From Polynucleobacter sp. es-EL-1 (GTDB taxonomy: Bacteria > Pseudomonadota > Gammaproteobacteria > Burkholderiales > Burkholderiaceae): DNA of 64,000 bases. The DNA lies in contig NZ_CP061310.1 in NCBI RefSeq assembly GCF_018687975.1, positions 1,798,001 through 1,862,000 on the forward strand. The letters run 5' to 3'. Numbering within the stretch: position 1 is the first letter of the stretch; each line of letters starts with the position of its first letter. The notes under the pieces are model-generated. The model was given only the letters and a program-made list of their open reading frames with translations. It was not told the DNA's origin and ran no database searches. Positions 9,072-17,285 of this stretch are shown here, one piece after another. The translations under genes and the position numbers were made by a program.

Positions 9072-10068
9072 CCTCGCCCATGGCAAAGGTTAATTGGTGA
9101 ATATCTAACTCACGTTTAAATAGAACCGGCACTACCTCACGAGCAGTTGCCGGTTTTTTACATGCCCCCAGCGTCTCTGCCAAACGCGCATCATGGTGTG
9201 CCTTAAGTTGAGCAATGCGTGGTTTCATACCGGTGAATGGCTTGCCATGAGAGGGCAACACCAAGGTGTCATCAGGCAAGGGTAAATATCGCTCCAATGA
9301 GCTTAGATACAAACCCAAAGGATCAGCGTCTGGATCAGCATCATAGACGCTGACATTCGTTGAAATGCGTGGCAACAACATATCGCCTGAAATCAATACA
9401 CCCAGTGCTTGGCAGTACAAAGACGCATGCTCGGGTGCGTGCCCAAAACCCATAATCACTTTCCACTCGTGCCCACCAATCAGAATCATTTCGCCATCCA
9501 TGATGCGACGATATTGGCGTGGCACACCTGGCACCATATTGCTATAGTAATTTGAGCGCGCTCTTATTTTTTCTAAATCTTCTGGTGCAACTAAACCGTG
9601 GCGCTGAAAATGATCTGCAGATCCTCCACCGCCAGCTCGCGCACCGATTGCTGCACCACCCTCTTTATGACTGAGCCATTGGGCCGTTAAATAATCTGTC
9701 ATTGAAATCCATAAGGGGGCTTTCCATTTCTCACAGAGCCACTGTGAGAGTCCCACATGATCAGGATGCATATGGGTCACAATTACCCTCAGAACAGGCA
9801 AACCTTCTAATTGAGTGGCAAAGATTTGCTCCCATGTAGCCTTGGTTTCATCATTGGCAATGCCACAATCCACTATCGTCCAGCCTTCAACCCCATTTAA
9901 TTGATCACGCAAGAGCCACAAATTAATGTGATCTAAGGCAAAGGGTAGGCGCATCCGCAGCCAACGCACACCTGGCGCAACCTCAATAGAGCTACCGACT
10001 TCTGGCATCTGGTCTGCTAGGGGATAATGGATGGAGTTCTCAATAGTCACTTGGCTTTTCGTGTTCAT
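8983..10068 (-). CDS. MBL-fold metallo-hydrolase
   Basis: A 361-residue metallo-beta-lactamase-fold enzyme. The metal-binding HxHxDH motif reads THMHPDHVG at about residue 98. Later ligands sit in GFGHAPEHASLY and in LPSHGKPF, and an SGDMLLPRIS segment carries the bridging Asp. The C-terminal helical domain (LAETLGACKKPATAREVV) resembles the winged-helix-like tail of the LACTB2/glyoxalase-like subgroup, which often hydrolyses thioesters or related esters. The substrate is not known. Its last 89 bases overlap phaM, and the antisense strand of residues near KPATAREVV forms the phaM terminator hairpin. The start is ATG, 18 bp from the divergent DUF1289 start. Confidence 0.88.
   Translation of the reverse strand: MNTKSQVTIENSIHYPLADQMPEVGSSIEVAPGVRWLRMRLPFALDHINLWLLRDQLNGVEGWTIVDCGIANDETKATWEQIFATQLEGLPVLRVIVTHMHPDHVGLSQWLCEKWKAPLWISMTDYLTAQWLSHKEGGAAIGARAGGGGSADHFQRHGLVAPEDLEKIRARSNYYSNMVPGVPRQYRRIMDGEMILIGGHEWKVIMGFGHAPEHASLYCQALGVLISGDMLLPRISTNVSVYDADPDADPLGLYLSSLERYLPLPDDTLVLPSHGKPFTGMKPRIAQLKAHHDARLAETLGACKKPATAREVVPVLFKRELDIHQLTFAMGEAIAHLNYLLRRGKLHRQLCDDGVLRFSVV
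9124..9159 (+). terminator. phaM Rho-independent terminator inside the antisense hydrolase gene
   Basis: AACCGGCA (9124-9131) and TGCCGGTT (9148-9155) form a perfect 8-bp GC-rich stem with a 16-base loop, and T runs from 9154 to 9159. It starts 53 bases after the phaM stop and lies wholly within the coding sequence of the convergent MBL-fold hydrolase. Confidence 0.8.
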
Positions 10069-10086
10069 TTATTTTTTAGGTTTACT

Positions 10087-10263
10087 TTGACAACCGTTCC
10101 ATCGCCTTGCATTAATTGGTGTGATATCAATCCTGAAAATACCTACTGTCGCGGTTGTTTTCGTACGCTCAATGAAATTGCCAGCTGGTCTGAATTATCT
10201 GATCAAGAGAAGCTTGCAGTTTGGTCCGAACTAGAGATGCGTAAACCCCAAACTTCTCAATAA
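10087..10263 (+). CDS. DUF1289 family small cysteine protein
   Basis: A small protein of about 58 residues with the DUF1289 signature: SPCINWCDINPENTYCRGCF followed by RTLNEIASWSELS and an AVW segment. The four cysteines in a C-x3-C-x8-C-x2-C pattern suggest a metal-binding knuckle; the function is unknown. I chose the TTG at 10087, which has AGG six bases upstream and lies just outside the divergent hydrolase gene, over the ATG at 10027, which would add 20 unrelated residues and overlap that gene. It ends 8 bp before the stop of the convergent reductase gene. Confidence 0.72.
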   Translation: MTTVPSPCINWCDINPENTYCRGCFRTLNEIASWSELSDQEKLAVWSELEMRKPQTSQ

Positions 10264-10271
10264 ATACTGAC

Positions 10272-11255
10272 TTATTGATTGACGTTCACAATTAAACGAC
10301 CACGAACATTTCCTGCCATTAATTCTGCAGCATACTGAATCGACTCCTTTAAATTAATCTCATGCGAGATTGCATCCAAAGTATTGAGATCAACCAGCTT
10401 ACTTAATTGCTCATAAGCAGCAATTCTTTTTGCACGTGGCACAGTCACACTATTAATGCCATATAAGGTAATTCCACGCAAAATAAAGGGTGCGACTGTT
10501 GCCGGGAAATCCATGCCCTGCGCAAGACCACAAGCTGCGACAGCACCATCACTCTTAGTTTGAGCACAAGCATTAGCGAGCGTGTAACTTCCAACGCTAT
10601 CAACTACGGCAGCCCAACGCTCTTTAGCTAATGGCTTACCTGGAGCTGATAAACCAGCGCGATCAATGATCTCCGCTGCTCCTAATTTTTTCAGATAATC
10701 TGCCTCAGATATACGACCTGTGCTGGCCACCACAGAAAATCCCAATTTACTCAATAGCGTAATAGCAAAACTACCGACCCCGCCTGCTGCGCCCGTTACC
10801 AAAACCTCACCATCACTAGGCTTTAGGCCGTGTTTTTGCAAGGCCATCACACACAGCATTGCCGTATAACCAGCAGTACCAATGGCCAATGCCTGTTTAG
10901 CAGTAAACCCTTTAGGCAAGGGAATCAGCCAATCTGCTTTTACACGGGCCATTTGAGATAAACCTCCCCAGTGACCTTCACCCACTCCCCAACCATTCAG
11001 CAAAACCATATCGCCTACCTTGAAGTCAGGGCTGCTGCTCTTCAATACCTCGCCAGCAAAATCGATTCCAGGGACCATTGGGAAGCTGCGCACAACCGGG
11101 CCCTTGCCAGTAATAGCCAAGCCATCCTTGTAATTGAGCGTTGAGTACAGGACCTTAACTGTCACATCCCCCGCCGGAAGGCTTGCCTCCTCTATATGGG
11201 AAACTTCAGCGCGATAGCCCTGATCATCTTTATTTACCAAAATCGCTTTAAACAT
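10272..11255 (-). CDS. acuI: Acrylyl-CoA reductase / quinone oxidoreductase-like MDR protein (AcuI/YhdH)
   Basis: A 327-residue zinc-independent medium-chain dehydrogenase/reductase. It opens with MFKAILVNKDDQGY, contains YSTLNYKDGLAITG and the PMVPGIDFAGEV segment, and has the nucleotide-binding loop VTGAAGGVGSFA near residue 155. These are hallmarks of the AcuI/YhdH group, which reduces acryloyl-CoA to propionyl-CoA with NADPH and detoxifies that electrophile. I chose the ATG at 11255, with AGGAAG five bases upstream, rather than an upstream start adding 11 residues. In planktonic bacteria acryloyl-CoA can arise from DMSP breakdown or propionate metabolism; no other such genes are in the window. 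Confidence 0.88.
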   Translation of the reverse strand: MFKAILVNKDDQGYRAEVSHIEEASLPAGDVTVKVLYSTLNYKDGLAITGKGPVVRSFPMVPGIDFAGEVLKSSSPDFKVGDMVLLNGWGVGEGHWGGLSQMARVKADWLIPLPKGFTAKQALAIGTAGYTAMLCVMALQKHGLKPSDGEVLVTGAAGGVGSFAITLLSKLGFSVVASTGRISEADYLKKLGAAEIIDRAGLSAPGKPLAKERWAAVVDSVGSYTLANACAQTKSDGAVAACGLAQGMDFPATVAPFILRGITLYGINSVTVPRAKRIAAYEQLSKLVDLNTLDAISHEINLKESIQYAAELMAGNVRGRLIVNVNQ

Positions 11256-11342
11256 GTCTCTTCCTTTTAAAAGCAGCTTCTTCTCCACGGCAAATGCGTA
11301 ATAGGTTTATCCTAACGAGCATTGGTGATTATGGAGGTTTCC

Positions 11343-11639
11343 ATGAAAAAAATTCTACTCTTAACTGCACTTTCCAGCTTAACTCTTGTGGGTTGCTCTT
11401 CAACTCAAATTCATATGTCTATGGGTAATATGCGCTTAATTGACTCTAGCGCGTCGCCACAAGAAGTCATGGACTTTGCCACTACAACTTGTAAGAACGA
11501 TTTTTACCAGGGCGCTAGCTTTCTATCTAAGGCAGGCAAAGAATATCGCTTTAAATGCGTAAAAGCCGAAGAAAATGAAATTCTGATTCCAATTCCGGGA
11601 ACCACTATCAATCCTCAAACCCCGACCACAACTAAATAA
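11343..11639 (+). CDS. Small putative lipoprotein
   Basis: A 98-residue protein with a lipoprotein signal peptide: MKK, a hydrophobic stretch, and a lipobox ending in LVGC|SS near residue 19. The mature part has two further cysteines (TTCKND and RFKCVK), which could form a disulfide, and a Pro/Thr-rich tail. I do not recognise the family. The ATG at 11343 has a strong GGAGG six bases upstream; starts further upstream lack the signal-peptide geometry. It is followed after 10 bp by the flavin reductase gene and is probably co-transcribed with it. Confidence 0.75.
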   Translation: MKKILLLTALSSLTLVGCSSTQIHMSMGNMRLIDSSASPQEVMDFATTTCKNDFYQGASFLSKAGKEYRFKCVKAEENEILIPIPGTTINPQTPTTTK

Positions 11640-11649
11640 TTCTCAAATT

Positions 11650-12135
11650 ATGACCCCATTTACCTCCCAAGAGCTGCGTAAAGGATTTTCGTCCTTTGCC
11701 ACCGGGGTCACTATCATTACCTGCCTTGATGCCTCTCAAAATTCTCATGGCATCACCATTAGCTCTTTTAATACTGTTTCTTTAGAGCCACCGCTTATTC
11801 TGTGGAGCCTGAAAAAACATTCTCGCTTAATGCCTCATTTCGAAGTCGGTCATAAGCAGTTGATTCATGTCTTAGAACGCTCCCAAGAGTCTATGGCTAT
11901 GCATTTCGCCACCGTTAAAGAAAATCAGTTCACGAATATTGCTCACAAAATTGCAGTCAGTGGCCTTACTCAGATTGAGGGCTGCGCCGCTTACTTTGAA
12001 TGCGAAACTATCTCTGTTCACACAGGTGGAGATCACAATATTATTGTTGCCAAAGTACTCAATCTCAAACATGAGCCAAATAAGCAGCCGCTTATATTCG
12101 CGCATAGTAAATTTGGTGGACTAGATTTTTCCTAG
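11650..12135 (+). CDS. Flavin reductase family protein (FMN-binding split barrel)
   Basis: A 161-residue FMN reductase-like domain. LRKGFSSFATGVTIITC at the N-terminus, the GITISSFNTVSLEPPLILW segment (flavin phosphate contacts) and the closing histidine-containing HSKFGGLDFS are typical of the small component of two-component flavin monooxygenases. Such proteins supply reduced flavin with NAD(P)H. No partner monooxygenase is nearby, so the physiological partner is unknown. It lies between a lipoprotein gene (10 bp) and a GST gene (33 bp). Confidence 0.85.
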   Translation: MTPFTSQELRKGFSSFATGVTIITCLDASQNSHGITISSFNTVSLEPPLILWSLKKHSRLMPHFEVGHKQLIHVLERSQESMAMHFATVKENQFTNIAHKIAVSGLTQIEGCAAYFECETISVHTGGDHNIIVAKVLNLKHEPNKQPLIFAHSKFGGLDFS

Positions 12136-12168
12136 CCCTATGATTGATTCACTTAAAGAAAGAACACC

Positions 12169-12831
12169 ATGATGAAACTATGGGGAAGAAAATCTTCCAT
12201 TAACGTACAAAAAATATTGTGGTGCCTTGCCGAGCTAGGGTTGGTAGAAGGCAAAGATTTTGAACGCATTGATGCTGGTCTACATTTTGGACAAAATCGA
12301 ACGCCCGAATTTCTAAAACTCAATCCAAATGGCCTCGTCCCTACTCTTGAAGATGGCGATGTCGTGCTCTGGGAATCTAATACGATCTTGCGCTACCTTG
12401 CAAGAAAATATGATCGCTCTAATCGATTCTCCGTAGATATTAATACCCAATATCAATCGGAAAAATGGATGGATTGGCAGCTGGGAACAATGTGGCCACC
12501 TTTGCGCGTAGCGCTACTCGGACTCACACGCACGCCTGAAGCAGATCGCAACTACCCATTAATTCAAAAATCGTATCAAGAGGCAGATTCATTACTGAAA
12601 TTATTTGATCAACAGCTATCGACTCAACAATATTGTGCAGGCGATCACTTTCAAATCGGCGATATCCCACTAGCACTGTGCGTTAATCGGTGGATATTGC
12701 TAAACCAAACTTTTCCAGAGCAAACTGGGCCTCGCACCCACTTAAGTAATATTGACGCCTGGATGAAGCGTTTAGAAGAAAGTACGCAATATAAGCTAGT
12801 GGAAGAGAAAGCACTCAATATTGTTAAATAA
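12169..12831 (+). CDS. Glutathione S-transferase family protein
   Basis: A 220-residue two-domain GST. The N-terminal thioredoxin-like domain (residues 1-80) has LWGRKSSINVQKILWCLAEL with an early serine suited to glutathione activation, the cis-proline in NGLVPTLEDGD, and the ESNTILRYLARKY glutathione-binding motif. The all-helical C-terminal domain contains FQIGDIPLALCVNRW. It conjugates glutathione to electrophiles or acts as a peroxidase; the substrate is unknown. It starts at a tandem ATGATG. A strong bidirectional terminator hairpin follows 29 bp after the stop. Confidence 0.9.
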   Translation: MMKLWGRKSSINVQKILWCLAELGLVEGKDFERIDAGLHFGQNRTPEFLKLNPNGLVPTLEDGDVVLWESNTILRYLARKYDRSNRFSVDINTQYQSEKWMDWQLGTMWPPLRVALLGLTRTPEADRNYPLIQKSYQEADSLLKLFDQQLSTQQYCAGDHFQIGDIPLALCVNRWILLNQTFPEQTGPRTHLSNIDAWMKRLEESTQYKLVEEKALNIVK

Positions 12832-12860
12832 GCACTGGTTCATTTAACGCACTTCATGAA

Positions 12861-12885
12861 AAAGGGTGAACACTGTTCACCCTTT
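12861..12885. terminator. Bidirectional Rho-independent terminator between the GST and RND genes
   Basis: A perfect 11-bp inverted repeat (AAAGGGTGAAC / GTTCACCCTTT) with a 3-base loop sits between the convergent GST and RND-pump genes. The A-rich left flank and T-rich right flank give U-runs in both directions. Confidence 0.8.
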
Positions 12886-12910
12886 GTACTTTTAAAGCAT
12901 CACTGCTTAA

Positions 12911-15900
12911 CTACTGTTGCTTAAATTTCTTCTGTTGGTGGTCTGCGCCAATAAATAGATACATAGCCGGCACAACAAATAAAGTAAATAGCGTTCCAAT
13001 CGATAAACCAGTGAAGATCACTATACCCATCGACTGACGACCAGCAGCGCCTGCGCCAGAAGCTATGACCAGCGGCACAACCCCGAGCACCATCGCCGCA
13101 GTTGTCATCAAAATCGGGCGTAAGCGCACGCTACTAGCCTCAACGATGGCATCTAACTTACTACGACCCGCTTCTTGCAATTCATTAGCAAACTCCACAA
13201 TCAAAATACCGTGTTTACTAATTAATCCCATGAGCGTAACTAATCCCACCTGGGTGTAGACATTGAGTGTAGTGAACCCTAGATTAATAAAGATCAAGGC
13301 GCCAAATAGAGCCAAGGGCACTGAAACCAAAATCACAATCGGATCACGGAAGCTTTCAAACTGGGCTGCCAACACCAAAAACACAATCAAGATCGCGAAG
13401 AACATCGTCACCAGGAAGCCGCCAGACTCCGCCATAAACTGACGTGATGGCCCTGCGTAATCCATTGTGTAACCGTTTGGCGCAACCTCTTTCAAGGTCT
13501 GCCGCATAAACTCCAAGAGATCGGCTTGCGAGATAAAGGGCGTGCTCACACCAGAAATCGTTGCGGAGTTTAGCTGCTGAAAATGATTAATCGATTGAGG
13601 AACTACTCTTTGCTTAATTGTGGCAATAGTGCGAGCCTGAATCATTTGCCCACTGGGGGTTCTGATGTAGTAATCCAAAATCTGATCTGGGTTAAGGCGA
13701 TCCACTTGCTTAACCTGAGGAATCACTCGGTAAGAGCGTCCAGCTACAGAGAAGTAATTGACATACCCACCACCTAATGCAGCAGATAGAGCACTACCGA
13801 CTTGCTGCTGCGTCATTCCTAATGCCGCAACTTTCTCACGATCAATCTCGAGAACATCCTGTGGCTTATCAATCTTTAAATCAGAATCGACAAAGAAGAA
13901 ATTACCACTACGGCGCGCCTTATCCAAAACAGCCTGAGATACTTCATTGAGAAGCTCGTATGACTCGGTAGTATTGATCACCACCTGGACTGGTAAGCCC
14001 TGTGCGCCTGGTAATGCGGGAAACTGGAATGCAGCTACCCGAGCTCCTGCAATCGAATTCCACTTACTCTGCATATCCTCTTGGAACTTAGTGGCATTTC
14101 GACTACGTTGGTCCCAGTCTTTTAACAACACGCCACCAAAACTACTGGTGGGGCTAGTAATCTGGAACATCTGCTCATATTCAGGCTCAGCACTGGCAAT
14201 CTGAAAAATCTGATCCGCATAGGTCTGCATCTGATTGACAGTGCTATTGGGAGGACCAGAAGCTTGCATCAAAACAATCCCTTGATCTTCTGTTGGTGCC
14301 AGCTCAGCACGCGCCGTAGCGTATAGATAAGCTACGCCCCCGAGCAAAATTACACCCATCACAATAATGACCTGCCAAGTGCTTAGTAACTCACGCAAAG
14401 TATTTTGATAGCTGTGATGGACTTTCTCAAAAATACGATCAATTTTTTGGACAAATGATGACGCTTCTTGCTCTTCGGTAAAGATGCGCGAACACATCAT
14501 CGGCGAGAGCGTCAGCGCAATCAAGCCTGATACCGCGACGGCACTTGCCAAGGTAAAGGCAAACTCTGTAAAGAGCGCCCCCGTCAATCCACCTTGAAAA
14601 CCAATGGGGATATATACCGCAATCAGCACGATGGTCATCGCTAAAATTGGGCCGCCCAATTCTCGGGCAGCAATCAAGGAAGCCTCTAGGGGAGACTTGC
14701 CTTCCTTCATATGACGGTCAACGTTCTCCACCACAATAATGGCATCATCAACGACCAAACCGATGGCGAGCACCAATGCGAGAAGGGTTAACAAGTTAAT
14801 TGAATATCCCAAAACCTGCATGAGAAAGAAAGTGCCAATTAATGAGAGAGGCATGGCAATGACAGGTACTGCAACCGCACGTGCACTTCCAAGGAATAAG
14901 TAAATCACCGCCGTCACAATGAGGAGCGCCTCTAGGAGTGTGGCAACAACCTCATCAATTGAAGTGGTAATGAACTTCGTAGAGTCATAAACAATCTTGC
15001 CCGACATACCTGTTGGAAGCTGCTTCTGAATATCAGGTACTACCGCTCTTACCCTAGCGGCTACATCCAAAAGATTGGCCTGGGGGGCTACCTTAATCGC
15101 AATAAATACGGATCTTTTGCCACTAAAGGCTACATTGGTGTTGTAGTCCTCAGAGCCCATGCTGACCGTGGCCACTTGATCTAAATAGACGATATTGATG
15201 CCATCCTTTTTAACCACCAAGCGACGGAACTCATCCAAAGTATGCAAATCAGTGCCGGCCACCAAGTCGACGGCGACCATATCGCCCTTAGTGCTTCCAA
15301 CGGCTGAGAGATAGTTATTAGCAGCTAGCGCACTATAGACATCGTCTGCCCCAATACCTAGGCCAGCCATCTTCTCGCGATCAAGCCAAGCGCGCAGCGC
15401 AAATTTTCTACCACCCGTAATCTCGGCATTTTGCACACCGTCTACTGCATCTAGCTTTGGCTTAACGACGCGTAATAAATAATCAGTGATGGCATTATTG
15501 GGAATGTCATCACTGTAAAAGCCCATATACATTGCGGCTGTGGATTGACCAATTTGCACTGTTAATACTGGCTGCTGGGCTTGCGGTGGCAATTGATTCT
15601 TCACTGAGCTAATCTGCGTCTGAATCTGCGTCAAAGCAGCATTGGAGTCGTAGTTCAACTTTAAAGTGGCAGTAATCGTAGATAAACCACTGACACTCAT
15701 GGATGACAGGTAATCAATACCCTGAGATTGGGCAATGGCTGTCTCTAAAGGTTGTGTAATAAATCCAGCAATCGTTTCAGGATCAGCGCCATAGTAGGCC
15801 GTGGTGATGGTAACAATCGCATTTTGTGTTTGTGGATATTGATTTACAGGCAAAGATCCTACCGCCTTCAAACCAAATACCAGCACAAGCGCACTCACCA

Positions 15901-15946
15901 CCAGTGAGAGCACTGGTCTTCTAATAAATAGGTCGGTCCAATTCAT
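12911..15946 (-). CDS. RND multidrug efflux inner-membrane transporter (HAE1 family)
   Basis: A 1011-residue AcrB/MexB-type proton-driven pump. It begins with MNWTDLFIRRPVLSLVV (TM1), followed by a large periplasmic loop, a TM2-TM6 block, a second periplasmic loop and TM8-TM12. The proton-relay aspartate pair is in the LAIGLVVDDAIIVVENV segment of TM4. The periplasmic porter sequence GADPETIAGFITQPLE is typical of hydrophobic/amphiphilic efflux members. It forms a trimer bridging to an outer-membrane channel through the adaptor encoded 7 bp upstream. Substrates cannot be inferred. It is the last gene of a three-gene pump operon (channel, adaptor, pump). Confidence 0.95.
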   Translation of the reverse strand: MNWTDLFIRRPVLSLVVSALVLVFGLKAVGSLPVNQYPQTQNAIVTITTAYYGADPETIAGFITQPLETAIAQSQGIDYLSSMSVSGLSTITATLKLNYDSNAALTQIQTQISSVKNQLPPQAQQPVLTVQIGQSTAAMYMGFYSDDIPNNAITDYLLRVVKPKLDAVDGVQNAEITGGRKFALRAWLDREKMAGLGIGADDVYSALAANNYLSAVGSTKGDMVAVDLVAGTDLHTLDEFRRLVVKKDGINIVYLDQVATVSMGSEDYNTNVAFSGKRSVFIAIKVAPQANLLDVAARVRAVVPDIQKQLPTGMSGKIVYDSTKFITTSIDEVVATLLEALLIVTAVIYLFLGSARAVAVPVIAMPLSLIGTFFLMQVLGYSINLLTLLALVLAIGLVVDDAIIVVENVDRHMKEGKSPLEASLIAARELGGPILAMTIVLIAVYIPIGFQGGLTGALFTEFAFTLASAVAVSGLIALTLSPMMCSRIFTEEQEASSFVQKIDRIFEKVHHSYQNTLRELLSTWQVIIVMGVILLGGVAYLYATARAELAPTEDQGIVLMQASGPPNSTVNQMQTYADQIFQIASAEPEYEQMFQITSPTSSFGGVLLKDWDQRSRNATKFQEDMQSKWNSIAGARVAAFQFPALPGAQGLPVQVVINTTESYELLNEVSQAVLDKARRSGNFFFVDSDLKIDKPQDVLEIDREKVAALGMTQQQVGSALSAALGGGYVNYFSVAGRSYRVIPQVKQVDRLNPDQILDYYIRTPSGQMIQARTIATIKQRVVPQSINHFQQLNSATISGVSTPFISQADLLEFMRQTLKEVAPNGYTMDYAGPSRQFMAESGGFLVTMFFAILIVFLVLAAQFESFRDPIVILVSVPLALFGALIFINLGFTTLNVYTQVGLVTLMGLISKHGILIVEFANELQEAGRSKLDAIVEASSVRLRPILMTTAAMVLGVVPLVIASGAGAAGRQSMGIVIFTGLSIGTLFTLFVVPAMYLFIGADHQQKKFKQQ

Positions 15947-15953
15947 CTAGGAC

Positions 15954-17285
15954 TTATTCCTGAGGCTGCGGGTTTGGTGAATTAGCAGGCAATACCTTGT
16001 TATTCACAATCAGAGGCGTACCATTCTTTAGCTTCAATTGACCGCTCGTAACAACCGTAGCACCTTCCTCGATGCCTTTCAAAATAGCCACTTGATCGCC
16101 ACGAGTAGGTCCTGTAGTGACAAAGACTTGTTGAGCCTCTAGCCCAGGATTGCCTTTTTTATCTTTTTTACCCGTTGGTTTGGCAATAAATACGGTTGAG
16201 CCATAAGGGTTGTAAGTAACAGCGGTTTGGGGCAAGGTCAATAATTTCACTTCGTCACCCAACTTGATGTTCACATTGGCAAACATCCCGGGCAGGATCT
16301 TCTTATCTGGATTTGCTAATTGCGCCTCAATTTGAATATTACGAGTGTTGGTATCTACCTTAGGGCTGACTGCAGTGATCTTGCCTGTAAAACTGGCATC
16401 CTTAAAAGCATCTGTTGTCACCACAATTTCTTGGCCAACTTGAATTTGTGATGCATTACTTTGCGGCAAATTAAAGTCTACAAAAATAGGGTCAAGCGTT
16501 TGGAGGGTTAGAAGCTTATCCCCTGGATTCACGTATTGGCCAGGGTTGATCATCACAATGCCCACGCGCCCGCTAAATGGAGCCTTCAAATTCTTCTTAG
16601 CCACTAAAGCGGTTTGTTGCTCTACTTGAGCTTGTTTAGATGCTGCATCTGCAAGACTGGTGTCAAAGACATTCTTGCTAATCGCCTGAATTGCTAATTG
16701 CTGTCTGTCTCGTTCATTGATCACTTTGGCTAAGTCAGCCAGCGCTTTTAGCGATTTCAACTGAGCCACATCTGAGGAATCATTCAGCTTAATCAGCAAG
16801 TCCCCTTCTTTGACATCCATGCCTGACTTGATGGGCACTGTCTGCACCAGTCCACCCAGTTCAGTACTTAGCTCCACCCCTCTAAAGGCACGCACATTAC
16901 CTACACTTGATAATTTCGGCTGCCATTCGGTATTGGCCACCACCATCGTTGAGACAGTAGCAGGAGGCAGACCCATGCCTGAAATAAAGTGCTTGATCAT
17001 GAAAGTTTTGAGCTGATTAAAGCCAAAGATCAATCCCAACAAAAGAAATACGCCACATAACATGATGATCATGCGACGACGCAGTGGCGTCATGGCCTCT
17101 AATTTGGCATAGGTCTTGGTTTTAGTGAAACGCTCGCGCAAGCGAGTCCCTAAAGACTTAATCTTTTGCCAGAGAGCAGTAAGCCTGTCACGCAGCTTCC
17201 ACTTTTCTGCAGTGGCTAGTGACCAAGCCCACACTGCAACTGCAATAGCAGTTACTTTTGCTTTAATTGTTTGCAGAAGTTTCAT
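15954..17285 (-). CDS. RND efflux periplasmic adaptor (membrane fusion protein) with a long N-terminal extension
   Basis: A 443-residue HlyD/MexA-type adaptor. After a transmembrane helix at about residues 72-92 (RRRMIIMLCGVFLLLG) come a lipoyl half-motif (GLVQTVPIKSGMDVKEGDLL), a short helical hairpin, the second lipoyl half (KAPFSGRVGIVMINPGQYV), a beta-barrel domain and a membrane-proximal domain ending in a Pro-rich tail. The first 70 residues are unusual: a hydrophobic segment at about 8-25 (IKAKVTAIAVAVWAWSLATA), then a very basic amphipathic stretch. Most adaptors start close to the anchor helix. The start overlaps the channel gene by 23 bp. Confidence 0.9.
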   Translation of the reverse strand: MKLLQTIKAKVTAIAVAVWAWSLATAEKWKLRDRLTALWQKIKSLGTRLRERFTKTKTYAKLEAMTPLRRRMIIMLCGVFLLLGLIFGFNQLKTFMIKHFISGMGLPPATVSTMVVANTEWQPKLSSVGNVRAFRGVELSTELGGLVQTVPIKSGMDVKEGDLLIKLNDSSDVAQLKSLKALADLAKVINERDRQQLAIQAISKNVFDTSLADAASKQAQVEQQTALVAKKNLKAPFSGRVGIVMINPGQYVNPGDKLLTLQTLDPIFVDFNLPQSNASQIQVGQEIVVTTDAFKDASFTGKITAVSPKVDTNTRNIQIEAQLANPDKKILPGMFANVNIKLGDEVKLLTLPQTAVTYNPYGSTVFIAKPTGKKDKKGNPGLEAQQVFVTTGPTRGDQVAILKGIEEGATVVTSGQLKLKNGTPLIVNNKVLPANSPNPQPQE

